NCBI GenBank assembly: GCA_030640385.1
Contig: DAOWJL010000037.1
Span: forward strand, 1-20,833
Length of the DNA stretch: 20,833 nucleotides
DNA from: Dehalococcoidia bacterium
Lineage (GTDB): Bacteria; Chloroflexota; Dehalococcoidia; Dehalococcoidales; G020351185
Direction: 5' to 3'
Below, in pieces: positions 14,468 through 20,833 of the stretch. The stretch's first letter is position 1. Each line of letters opens with the position of its first letter. A program made the position numbers and the translations under genes. Below the pieces are notes generated by a model. That model saw only the letters and a list, made by a program, of their open reading frames with translations, did not search any database and was not told the DNA's origin.

Positions 14468-15028
14468 TTGACACTATTGGACATAATTAAACACAGAAGA
14501 AGCGTACGCCACTTCCTGGATAGGCCGGTTGAGAGGGAGAAGATCATGCTCTGCCTTGAGGCTGCCAGGCTGGCTCCCTCTGCCTGCAATTCCCAGCCGT
14601 GGAAGTTTATCATTGTTGATGATGAAGAGATGAAGGACAGGCTGTGCCATGCCGCCTTCAGCGGTGTATATTCCATAACATCCTTTGCTAAAAAGGCACC
14701 GCTGATAGTGGCCGTCGTCTCGGAAAAAGCAAAGTTTTTAGAGCGGATAGGTGGCTTGATCAGAGATACCAGATTTTATCTGATAGACATCGGCATCGCC
14801 ACCGAGCATTTTATCCTGCAGGCTGAGGAGCTGGGGCTGGGCACCTGCTGGCTAGGCTGGTTTAATGAGGGGGCGGTAAAGACAATCCTGAAAATCCCCA
14901 AAGATAGAAGGGTAGATATCCTGATAGCTGTGGGTTATTACGATAGGGGAAAGATAGATCAACCACATAAGCGGGAGCCAATGGAGAAGATTACCGCCTT
15001 TAATTCTTATGATGGGGTTGGGGAGTGA
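14468..15028 (+). CDS. Nitroreductase family FMN-dependent oxidoreductase
   Basis: A 186-residue nitroreductase-fold enzyme that would bind FMN at a dimer interface and use NAD(P)H. HRRSVRHFLDRPV (9-21) and ARLAPSACNSQPWKFIIV (33-50) are the FMN-binding N-terminal motifs, and AEELGLGTCWLGWF is the conserved C-terminal flavin segment. The start is a TTG (14468) set seven bases after AGGAG (14456-14460). The physiological substrate is unknown. It follows cbiO closely. The related BluB enzyme of cobalamin synthesis has a different motif (GFMQPW), which is absent here. Confidence 0.87.
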   Translation: MTLLDIIKHRRSVRHFLDRPVEREKIMLCLEAARLAPSACNSQPWKFIIVDDEEMKDRLCHAAFSGVYSITSFAKKAPLIVAVVSEKAKFLERIGGLIRDTRFYLIDIGIATEHFILQAEELGLGTCWLGWFNEGAVKTILKIPKDRRVDILIAVGYYDRGKIDQPHKREPMEKITAFNSYDGVGE

Positions 15029-15061
15029 GGTTATATTACCCCTCGCTCTCACCAAACTACT

Positions 15062-15262
15062 TTACCTTGTTGCCGACCAGACCAGAGCCACCACCCAGCC
15101 GATGAAGGTCCACCCCAGAAAGAAATTAAGTAGGAAAATAGCCAGAGCATTGCGGTGTCCTCTTAATAACGCGATTATTGTTGGTAAAAAATAAAGAGCC
15201 AGGCTCAAAGTGAAGAGAATGATGCCGATGAAGCCGCTGAAGTAAAATTCAAAAACACCCAT
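15062..15262 (-). CDS. Superinfection-immunity-like small membrane protein
   Basis: A 66-residue protein with two transmembrane segments (about 8-32 and 40-62) joined by a short basic loop, LLRGHRNALA. ALYFLPTIIALLRGH and FLLNFFLGWTFIGWVVALVW match the superinfection immunity family (Imm_superinfect), named after phage T4 Imm, which blocks DNA entry. Members are widespread in bacterial chromosomes with no known role, so phage defence is not established. An AAGGGGG site precedes the ATG. It is the last gene of the minus-strand block and converges on the nitroreductase gene. Confidence 0.82.
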   Translation of the reverse strand: MGVFEFYFSGFIGIILFTLSLALYFLPTIIALLRGHRNALAIFLLNFFLGWTFIGWVVALVWSATR

Positions 15263-15317
15263 TTCTAACCCCCTTTCCCGTATTTTATCAAAGTTTGCCA
15301 GCAGATGAAGCTTTTGG

Positions 15318-15980
15318 CTACCCCTCTACCCTTATCCATAATTTCTCACCATCGGTGATGAACTCAACAGTGCCGCTCTCGGCGGTTAGGTAAATATTCT
15401 CTGCCCCCAGTTCGGCTTCAAGCCTTGCCATCACTTCATTACTGGGATGGCCATATTCCTCCGGGTCGGCGGATATGACAGCCAGTTGGGGATTTACCGC
15501 AGCCAGGAATTCGTGGGTGGTGGAGGTGGCTGAGCCGTGGTGGCCTAACTTGAGGACGGTGCTTTTGGGAATGAGGCGCCGGCTGATAAGCTCAAACTCC
15601 CCCTGCCACATCAAATCGGCGGTAAGTAAGAAGCTTATCTCGCCCAGGCTAATATGCAGCACCACACTGTTATTATCTACGTCGGATTCGGTGTCCGGTA
15701 GAAATATTTCTTGCGGGTTTAAAACTTCTATAGTCGCCCCGTCAAACTCAATCAGCTGACCGGAGCAGGCAGTGGTATATTTAATATCCTTTTCCTGGAT
15801 TAAGCTGAGCCATTCATCGTAAATATCCAGGTCGCAGTCCAGACCGGGGGACAATACCTGCCCCACCCGGTAATCATTTAGTACCTCAACCAGTCCGGTG
15901 ACGTGGTCGGCGTGGGGGTGGGTAAGTACCACCAGTTTAATAGTCCTGTCCCAGAAAGGCATCCGGCTGCTCAGTTCCAT
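15318..15980 (-). CDS. ComEC-type metallo-beta-lactamase-fold hydrolase, 5'-truncated
   Basis: A 220-residue MBL-fold domain most like the C-terminal hydrolase domain of ComEC/Rec2 competence proteins. The metal ligands His21, His23, Asp25 and His26 (HPHADH), Asp122, His147 or His148 (GHHGS) and His178 are present. The only standard start codon is the ATG at 15980, yet recognisable family sequence (QQVLIDGGPSPQAIT) continues in frame upstream of it, to about 16022. The usual N-terminal strand with the VGQGD motif is missing, and the frame meets a stop at 16071-16073, inside comEA. So the gene has lost its 5' end, including any membrane domain. It is probably a decaying comEC; a rare ATT or ATA start cannot be excluded. 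Confidence 0.75.
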   Translation of the reverse strand: MELSSRMPFWDRTIKLVVLTHPHADHVTGLVEVLNDYRVGQVLSPGLDCDLDIYDEWLSLIQEKDIKYTTACSGQLIEFDGATIEVLNPQEIFLPDTESDVDNNSVVLHISLGEISFLLTADLMWQGEFELISRRLIPKSTVLKLGHHGSATSTTHEFLAAVNPQLAVISADPEEYGHPSNEVMARLEAELGAENIYLTAESGTVEFITDGEKLWIRVEG

Positions 15981-16039
15981 TGTTATCGCCTGTGGGCTTG
16001 GCCCGCCGTCAATAAGAACCTGCTGGCTGCCTTCCCGGG

Positions 16040-16534
16040 TTAATCGGCTATTGTAATAAAATCTTTTATATTATCCAGTATGCCCTGCCCGATACCCTCC
16101 ACCTTTAGTAGCTCGTTTATATTATTAAAAAGACCATTCTGCTGGCGGGAGTCAATGATAGCCTGCGCCTTAACCTCACCGATGCCGGGCAGCGCCTCCA
16201 GCAGCCAGGCGGGGGCACGGTTGATGTCTATTTTCTGCGTCTCGTTTTCTTCCGACGGCTGTGGTATGCGCAGCTCTATGAGGCTGAGGTCGGCGCCATA
16301 GGTAAGACCACCGGCTGCCCGGATTAAATCTTCTATGCTATCGCCCTCTTTGAGGGGATAATAACCGGGATTGTTGACGGCACCGCCGATATAAATCTGC
16401 CCTGCCAGCTGCGGACTGGTGGTTGGGGGCAGGGAAATCTCTATCTCCTCACCCTGGCTGCAACCCATCAGAGCGACAAGGCTAAAAATAATAACAGCCA
16501 TCAGAAGAATAGCGATTGATTTTATGCCTGCCAT
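16040..16534 (-). CDS. comEA: ComEA-like competence protein (SLBB plus helix-hairpin-helix)
   Basis: DNA receptor of natural transformation, or a ComEA-family relative. The 164-residue protein has an N-terminal hydrophobic segment (7-24) ending in LMGC (Cys25), which could serve as a lipobox instead of the usual plain membrane anchor. An SLBB domain follows (GQIYIGGAVNNPGYYPL, about 46-90), then a double helix-hairpin-helix, KIDINRAPAWLLEALPGIGEVKAQAI (101-126) and LLKVEGIGQGILDNI (142-156), which binds DNA. AGGGGG lies seven bases before the ATG. In competent bacteria comEC follows comEA; here only a truncated ComEC-type hydrolase domain remains downstream. Confidence 0.87.
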   Translation of the reverse strand: MAGIKSIAILLMAVIIFSLVALMGCSQGEEIEISLPPTTSPQLAGQIYIGGAVNNPGYYPLKEGDSIEDLIRAAGGLTYGADLSLIELRIPQPSEENETQKIDINRAPAWLLEALPGIGEVKAQAIIDSRQQNGLFNNINELLKVEGIGQGILDNIKDFITIAD

Positions 16535-16636
16535 AGCAGCCCCCTTATATTTAACGGGAGGTAAAAGTTATCAGCAGTTTAAGGCAAAAGGGGGTGGGGA
16601 TTCAAGGGGTATAAGGTAGAAAACGGGGAATTCAGG

Positions 16637-17299
16637 CTACTCCCCAATCAAAGCAGCCCGCAACTCGTCTTCGGATTCGGGGCTCGTGACGGCTATAATT
16701 TGGTCTTCCGCCTGGATTACGCTGCTGTTTGTCGGCACCGTCGGCTTTCCTTCCTTGCGGATAATTAAAGAGAGGATACTATCCGCCGGCAGTGGAAGCT
16801 CCTTTATCTGCTTGCCGATGGTGGTCGAGCCGGGTGGTATTTTTACCTCTACAACCTCCAGTCCCTTTTCCTGTATATCCAGCAGGTGCATCAGCGGGTG
16901 TGATGGCAGCTCATGCTTTATATGTTCCAGGATGAGATTGGTGGTGCTTACGGTGGCATCAATGCCCAGCTTCTTAAAGACCTTTTCGTGTTGTGGGTTT
17001 CTGACGCGGGCTATAGTGCGGGGGACATTGAATTTATGCTTGGCTAACTGGCAGGCTATCAGGTTGTCTTCATCGTCACCGGTTACTGTGATAAATATAT
17101 CAGCCCGGCCGCTACCGGCTGCCTCTAGAGTAGCTGCCTCACAGCCATCACCATGAAGGCTTACACTGCCCAGTTCGTTGTTTATAATCTGGCTGAAGGT
17201 GGCATCCTTTTCTATTACCAGTACTTCATGTCCTTCATCGAGCAGGGCTCTTGTTAGATAGTAGCCCAGCCTGCCGCCGCCAACAATAATTATGTACAT
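16637..17299 (-). CDS. TrkA-like potassium uptake regulator (RCK_N plus RCK_C)
   Basis: A 220-residue cytosolic regulator of K+ channels, with one Rossmann NAD(H)-binding RCK domain and one TrkA_C domain. The nucleotide-binding IVGGGRLGYYLT lies at residues 5-16, with the acidic end of the second strand (VIEKD) and HGDGCE after it. ARVRNPQHEKVFKKLGID closes the first domain. The C-terminal domain begins near residue 145 with EVVEVKIPPGSTTIGKQI. This is the KtrA/CvrA-like architecture. It lies ten bases downstream of the one-domain RCK gene, so the two probably work together. Confidence 0.88.
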   Translation of the reverse strand: MYIIIVGGGRLGYYLTRALLDEGHEVLVIEKDATFSQIINNELGSVSLHGDGCEAATLEAAGSGRADIFITVTGDDEDNLIACQLAKHKFNVPRTIARVRNPQHEKVFKKLGIDATVSTTNLILEHIKHELPSHPLMHLLDIQEKGLEVVEVKIPPGSTTIGKQIKELPLPADSILSLIIRKEGKPTVPTNSSVIQAEDQIIAVTSPESEDELRAALIGE

Positions 17300-17308
17300 A
17301 AGCTTGTC

Positions 17309-17710
17309 CTAGCCTTCCACCTTTTCCTTCAGCACCTGGGCGAATATTGTGGTCGGGCTTATTGCCTCAATGCCCAGTGTAATATACAGGTCGCGACGCA
17401 GAGGGTCGTAGATACGGCAGACTACCTTGGGCACATCGAAGATATGCTTGGCGATCTGGCATGCCATTATATTACGGTTATCGCCTTGGGTTACGGCGAC
17501 AAAGACATCGGTATTCTCTATGCCTGCTTTCTTAAGCGTCACTTCATCAAGGCCGTGCCCCAGCAGTGCAGTGCCTTTAAAATCCGCCGGCAACCAGCGA
17601 AAACTATAAGACTTGGTATCCAGAACGGTAACCTGGTGCCCTTCTTTATCCAGCAAAGTGGCTAACTGAGCGCCTACCCGCCCGCAACCCATAATTATTA
17701 CTTTCATCAT
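17309..17710 (-). CDS. Stand-alone RCK N-domain protein (TrkA_N only)
   Basis: A 133-residue Rossmann-fold RCK domain without the TrkA_C ligand-binding domain. IIMGCGRVGAQLATLL (5-20), VLDTKSYSF, LGHGLDE and AVTQGDNRNIMACQIAKHIF are clear. The chain stops after IEAISPTTIFAQVLKEKVEG, where the hinge to TrkA_C would begin. A stop codon there followed by a new gene suggests a natural single-domain protein that could form mixed rings with its neighbour (16637-17299). A split of one ancestral two-domain protein is less likely, because the next gene has its own complete N-domain. Two consecutive ATGs (17710 and 17707) are both possible starts. Confidence 0.83.
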   Translation of the reverse strand: MMKVIIMGCGRVGAQLATLLDKEGHQVTVLDTKSYSFRWLPADFKGTALLGHGLDEVTLKKAGIENTDVFVAVTQGDNRNIMACQIAKHIFDVPKVVCRIYDPLRRDLYITLGIEAISPTTIFAQVLKEKVEG

Positions 17711-17724
17711 AATAAAAAGCCTGG

Positions 17725-18153
17725 TTATATATCTATCTGGTGGTCTAATATAACGCGGCAGGGGGCATTTTTAAGCACATAAGGCAGGATATCACCCAGG
17801 CAGAACTGACCATAATGTTTCTTATATGTAACCCCCATAAGGATCAGGTCAATTTCCCGTTCCGTTGCTTCGTCAATGATAGCCGGGCCAACCTCGCGGG
17901 CTTGAAGAATGTCGGTCTCGACCGCGCAACCCCTCTCCTGGGCAATATTTTCTGCCTGTGATAGTATATCTTCGGCTCTGCCAATCTCGGGCTTAATCTC
18001 GGCATCAAGCGGTAGAGAGCGCTCAACGGGGATTACGTGAACGGCGAAAATCTTGCTTTTATTCTTCCGCTTAGCCAGGCTGCAGGCTAACTCTATTGCC
18101 CCTTCATCAGCTTTGGTGCCGGCTACAGGCACCAGAATCCTGTGAAACTCCAT
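17725..18153 (-). CDS. Universal stress protein (UspA) family
   Basis: A 142-residue USP-fold protein. The ATG at 18153 follows a G-rich site and the fold begins at once with HRILVPVAGTKADEGAIELA; an ATG seven residues earlier is less likely. The C-terminus aligns with the ATP-binding USP pattern G-2x-G-9x-G-S/T, but here reads Gly-x2-Tyr-x9-Gly-Asp (GVTYKKHYGQFCLGD). The second Gly and the final Ser/Thr are replaced, so ATP binding may be lost or changed. It sits between trkH and two RCK genes; USP proteins commonly accompany K+ and cation transporters. Own promoter at 18181-18209. Confidence 0.85.
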   Translation of the reverse strand: MEFHRILVPVAGTKADEGAIELACSLAKRKNKSKIFAVHVIPVERSLPLDAEIKPEIGRAEDILSQAENIAQERGCAVETDILQAREVGPAIIDEATEREIDLILMGVTYKKHYGQFCLGDILPYVLKNAPCRVILDHQIDI

Positions 18154-18180
18154 GCTCCCCCTTCCCACTATCAAGCGGGT

Positions 18181-18209
18181 ATTATAGTCTTCCTGTTGAA
18201 AAATTACAA
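18181..18209 (-). promoter_or_regulatory. Promoter for the usp-RCK gene block
   Basis: On the minus strand: TTGTAA -35 box (18204-18209), 17-base spacer and perfect TATAAT -10 box (18181-18186). Transcription would start near 18174, about 21 bases before the ATG at 18153. It implies that usp and the two following RCK genes can be expressed apart from trkA-trkH. An A/T-only inverted repeat lies between trkH and this promoter; I do not read it as a terminator. Confidence 0.6.
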
Positions 18210-18268
18210 TCCCCTTTCCTGCTTTGCCGGGAAAAAATTTTTTAACCTTTTCAATAAATAGCTGCTTT

Positions 18269-19723
18269 TTAGCGCCATCTCCAGAAAGCCGAGGTGAATA
18301 GCATCAGCAGGGTAAAAAGCTCAAGGCGGCCGGCCAGCATACAAAACATTAGCACTCCCTTGCCCAATGGAGGAATCAAGGAATAGTTTTCTGCCGGACC
18401 GACCATGCCCAGCCCGGGACCGACATTACCCAGAGAAGCAATAACCGAGGACAAAGCCGTTATATTATCCAGCCCAAGCCCACTCATTATAAGGAAGCAG
18501 ATAACAAGGGTAGCGAAGTATAGAATCGCCAGCCCGATGATTCGGGAAGTGATCCCTTCCGGTATTATGCTGCCATCAATCTTTAACGGAATAACAGCCC
18601 GGGGGTTAAAAGCAAGCAGGATGCGGCGATAGGTATACTTTGCCAGCACCAGCAGGCGGATAACCTTCAAAGCACCCCCGGTTGAGCCGGCTGAAGCACC
18701 GATTACCATCAGGATAAGCAGTAGTGATTTGGCAAAGTCTGTCCAGGCATTGAAATCGGTGGTGGTAAAACCGGTTGTGGTCATAATTGATACGGTTTGA
18801 AAGCTGCTATATCTCAGGGCTTCACCAAAAGGCAGCCCCATATTTATTATCAGTTCCAGGTTTAGGATAAGGGTAACCACTATAATGAGGGTGATATACA
18901 ACTTGAACTCGGAATTCTTGAGCAGCCGCATCGGTTGGCGTTTGAAGATAAGGAAATAGTAAAGCCCGAAGTTTATTCCGGCGGCTATCATAAAGAAGAT
19001 AACAATGGTTTCGACAAACAGGCTGTTATAAGCGCCAATGCTCAGGTCGGTTGGTGTGAAACCGCCGATAGGCGTGGTACTCAGGGTTACCGTCATGGCG
19101 TCGAATATGGGTAATCCGGCAATGCGCAGCAGGACGAACTCGGTTATCGTCATACCGAAATATATAAACCACAGGGCTTTGGCGGTATCACGAATACGTG
19201 CCGTCAGCCTTTCTCCCTGTTGTCCGCCCGGCATCTCGGCCTCTGCCAGGTGGGCGGCGCCGATACCCAGTATCGGGAACAGGGCGACGAAAAGTATGAT
19301 TATGCCCATACCGCCGAGCCATTGGGTAAGGGAGCGCCATAAAAGGATGCCCTCAGCCTGGGTTTCAATGGAGGTGAACACTGTAGCCCCGGTGGTTGTA
19401 TAGCCGGACATAGCTTCAAAATAGGCATCCAGGAAGCTGGGTAGGGCGCCGGATAGTGTATAGGGCAGGGCACCGAAGAGAGAAGCTACCATCCAGCCAC
19501 CGGCGACCATTACTATAGCTTCCCGACGGCTCATCCCCCTCTCTTTTACCGGTAGCAGTCGCCATAGCAGCAAGCCCGAACCCAGGCTGATAGCCATTGA
19601 AATGGCGAAGGCAGAGGTGTCTGCCCCGTTATTAAAAAGGCTCCACAGTAGAGGCAGGAGCATGGTCAAGCCTATGCTGGCTATCAGCAATCCCATATAG
19701 TGGAGAACAACTTTTATCCTCAT
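18269..19723 (-). CDS. trkH: Potassium uptake transporter TrkH/KtrB family membrane subunit
   Basis: Main membrane subunit of a Trk-type K+ importer, 484 residues, made of four channel-like repeats. The four selectivity-filter loops are seen: TTGAT (110-114), TTPIGGF (216-222), TTTGF (316-320) and LGNVGPG (431-437). The conserved Gly is present in each, as in TrkH. Membrane segments surround them, and KYTYRRILLAF with following basic residues forms the cytosolic contact for TrkA. The gene begins 9 bases after trkA ends, so trkA-trkH are one operon. Confidence 0.94.
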   Translation of the reverse strand: MRIKVVLHYMGLLIASIGLTMLLPLLWSLFNNGADTSAFAISMAISLGSGLLLWRLLPVKERGMSRREAIVMVAGGWMVASLFGALPYTLSGALPSFLDAYFEAMSGYTTTGATVFTSIETQAEGILLWRSLTQWLGGMGIIILFVALFPILGIGAAHLAEAEMPGGQQGERLTARIRDTAKALWFIYFGMTITEFVLLRIAGLPIFDAMTVTLSTTPIGGFTPTDLSIGAYNSLFVETIVIFFMIAAGINFGLYYFLIFKRQPMRLLKNSEFKLYITLIIVVTLILNLELIINMGLPFGEALRYSSFQTVSIMTTTGFTTTDFNAWTDFAKSLLLILMVIGASAGSTGGALKVIRLLVLAKYTYRRILLAFNPRAVIPLKIDGSIIPEGITSRIIGLAILYFATLVICFLIMSGLGLDNITALSSVIASLGNVGPGLGMVGPAENYSLIPPLGKGVLMFCMLAGRLELFTLLMLFTSAFWRWR

Positions 19724-19732
19724 TATTGGCTC

Positions 19733-20833
19733 TTACTTGAAAAGCTTTTCCACGGCGGGTACGGCTGGCAGGGGAGATACTATGATGATATGGTCCCCGG
19801 CTTTTACGACGCTATCGTCGGGTGGAATAATAACTGAATCATTACGCACGATAGCTCCGGCTATGGCTTCTTTTGGCAGGCCGGCTTCGCTGATTTTCTT
19901 ATTAACAATACCTGCCGTCGGGCTGGTAACAAACTCAATGGCTTGCAGCTGCTGTCCCTCGAGCAGCGCTGATGATATAGCTCCGCCGTGGAGAACGAAG
20001 CGGGTAATTTTATCGGCGGCTAATATCGTTGGCAATGCGGCTACATCAACACCTATCGCCTCGGCAAGCGGGATATATCCCGGCCTGTTGATTACCACCA
20101 GGCTTCGGGGTACTCCCAGGTTCTTGGCCAGCAGCCCGCATAGTATATTGAGCTCATCACTATCGGTAGTAGCCACGAAGGCATCCGCCGATGGCACACC
20201 CTGTTCGATAAGGAAGCTGCGGTCGGTGCCGTCACCCTGTAATACCTCTACATTGTCCAGCTTGGCGGCTATTTCCTGGCAGAGTTCCAAATCGTTCTCA
20301 ATAATCTTTACCTTGACTCCCCGCCTTTGCAGACCTTCTGCGGTGAGGAAACCAATCCTGCCGCCGCCGAAGATAACCACCTTCTTCGCCGGACGTTTTG
20401 GCTGGCTGAATAGCTTGCCCAGTTCATCCATAAACTCCCGGGAGGCAATCAGGTAGACGCTGTCGCCCTCAGCTATAACCTTATCGCTATCGGGCGTGAT
20501 GACGCCTCCTTCATGGACAATAGCCGCTACGACACATGGTTTGGGAAAGGCAAGCTCGCCCAGCGTCTTGTCAACCAGGGCTTCTCCTTCCACCCTGAAC
20601 TCCCTTATCTGAACAAGCCCATCGGCAAAGTTCTCCACCGGGGTGGAATAGAAGCCGGAGAGTATGCTCGTTATCTCCTCGGCTGCTTCAGCCTCCGGAT
20701 TGATGAATACATCAATCCCAAGGCTCTTGGGTCTTACTATACGGCGTGTTGCCGTGGCTGACTTGGCCGGTGTAACGAAGTAGCCCGAATAATCCGGATT
20801 TCTGATTCTGGCGGCGGTTAAACCGGCACCCAG
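19733..20833 (-). CDS. trkA: Trk potassium uptake regulator TrkA, two RCK domains (5' end outside window)
   Basis: Cytosolic NAD(H)-sensing regulator that docks on TrkH. The frame is open to the right edge, so the N-terminal part of the first Rossmann domain is missing from the window. The valine codon GTG at 20638 is internal. Visible are the end of RCK_N1 (AARIRNPDY then LGIDVFINPEAEAAEEI), TrkA_C1 (REFRVEGEALVDKTLGELAF), RCK_N2 with VVIFGGGRIGFLTAEGL, IENDLELC and LQGDGTD, and TrkA_C2 ending IIVSPLPAVPAVEKLFK. Between RNPDY and LGID there are about 22 residues, rich in Arg, Lys and Ser/Thr, where E. coli TrkA has a shorter link. trkH follows 9 bases later. Confidence 0.92.
   Translation of the reverse strand: MGAGLTAARIRNPDYSGYFVTPAKSATATRRIVRPKSLGIDVFINPEAEAAEEITSILSGFYSTPVENFADGLVQIREFRVEGEALVDKTLGELAFPKPCVVAAIVHEGGVITPDSDKVIAEGDSVYLIASREFMDELGKLFSQPKRPAKKVVIFGGGRIGFLTAEGLQRRGVKVKIIENDLELCQEIAAKLDNVEVLQGDGTDRSFLIEQGVPSADAFVATTDSDELNILCGLLAKNLGVPRSLVVINRPGYIPLAEAIGVDVAALPTILAADKITRFVLHGGAISSALLEGQQLQAIEFVTSPTAGIVNKKISEAGLPKEAIAGAIVRNDSVIIPPDDSVVKAGDHIIIVSPLPAVPAVEKLFK

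Noticed and set aside
14468..15028. BluB (lower-ligand synthase of cobalamin), suggested by the position after the cobalt importer genes
   Set aside because: The FMN-motif region reads APSACNSQPW, typical of ordinary nitroreductases, not the GFMQPW form of BluB, and the protein is shorter than BluB.
15062..15262. Prophage remnant, because of the superinfection-immunity-like peptide
   Set aside because: No integrase, attachment repeats, phage structural genes or tRNA are nearby, and this family is common in ordinary chromosomes.
16040..16073. Programmed -1 frameshift joining comEA to the ComEC-like hydrolase domain
   Set aside because: The hydrolase frame is the -1 frame relative to comEA, but I see no standard slippery heptamer in phase before the comEA stop. 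A deletion explains the junction more simply.
19737..20456. Long plus-strand open frame of 239 codons opposite trkA
   Set aside because: It is the antisense of a clear two-domain TrkA gene, is rich in Ser, Ala and Pro as such shadows are, and matches no family. The same holds for the plus-strand frames at 5931-6608 and 2385-2750.

Overview
This 20.8 kb window looks like bacterial chromosome of roughly 50% GC. Most genes have strong Shine-Dalgarno sequences, and TTG starts are used for folC and the nitroreductase. The mix suggests a Chloroflexota lineage, probably Dehalococcoidia-like: a type 2 (DAKRGD-class) PyrF, a DUF951 protein, a DUF4382 lipoprotein, a trkA-trkH-usp-trkA cluster and a divergent PlsY. 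That placement is inference from family resemblance and was not tested. I see no rRNA, tRNA, CRISPR array, insertion sequence or prophage. No gap between genes exceeds 300 bases.

Layout: 1-476 is the C-terminal two thirds of a LexA repressor, cut by the window edge, followed by a class II aldolase (573-1148). On the minus strand come ilvE-plsY (2720-1138) and mscS plus an iron-sulfur flavoprotein-type reductase (4592-2802). A DUF4382 lipoprotein (4721-5305) is divergent from mscS. Then on the minus strand lie a membrane-anchored coiled-coil/transglutaminase-like protein and dinB (7753-5312), and pyrF plus a DUF951 protein (8914-7880). folC (9053-10429) is divergent from pyrF, and a small SWIM zinc-finger gene (10695-10426) converges on folC.

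The plus-strand block 10957-15028 runs dtd, a Fur-family regulator, cbiM, a PDGLE-domain CbiN-like gene, cbiQ, cbiO and a nitroreductase. The metal importer is an energy-coupling-factor type transporter for cobalt or nickel. A near-identical 16-base element lies over the fur promoter and just before cbiM, so the Fur protein is the obvious candidate regulator of both itself and the importer.

The rest is minus strand: trkA (cut by the right edge), trkH, usp, a one-domain RCK protein and a two-domain TrkA-like protein make a potassium uptake and sensing cluster. After these come comEA, a ComEC-type metallo-beta-lactamase-fold gene that seems to have lost its 5' end, and a superinfection-immunity-like membrane peptide.

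Most of the window is housekeeping. The parts most worth a second look are the shared operator at fur and cbiM, the truncated ComEC-like gene abutting comEA, the PlsY with altered active-site motifs, and the 14-residue-repeat coiled-coil transglutaminase-like protein in a low-GC stretch. I found no clear evidence of a wholly new multi-gene system.
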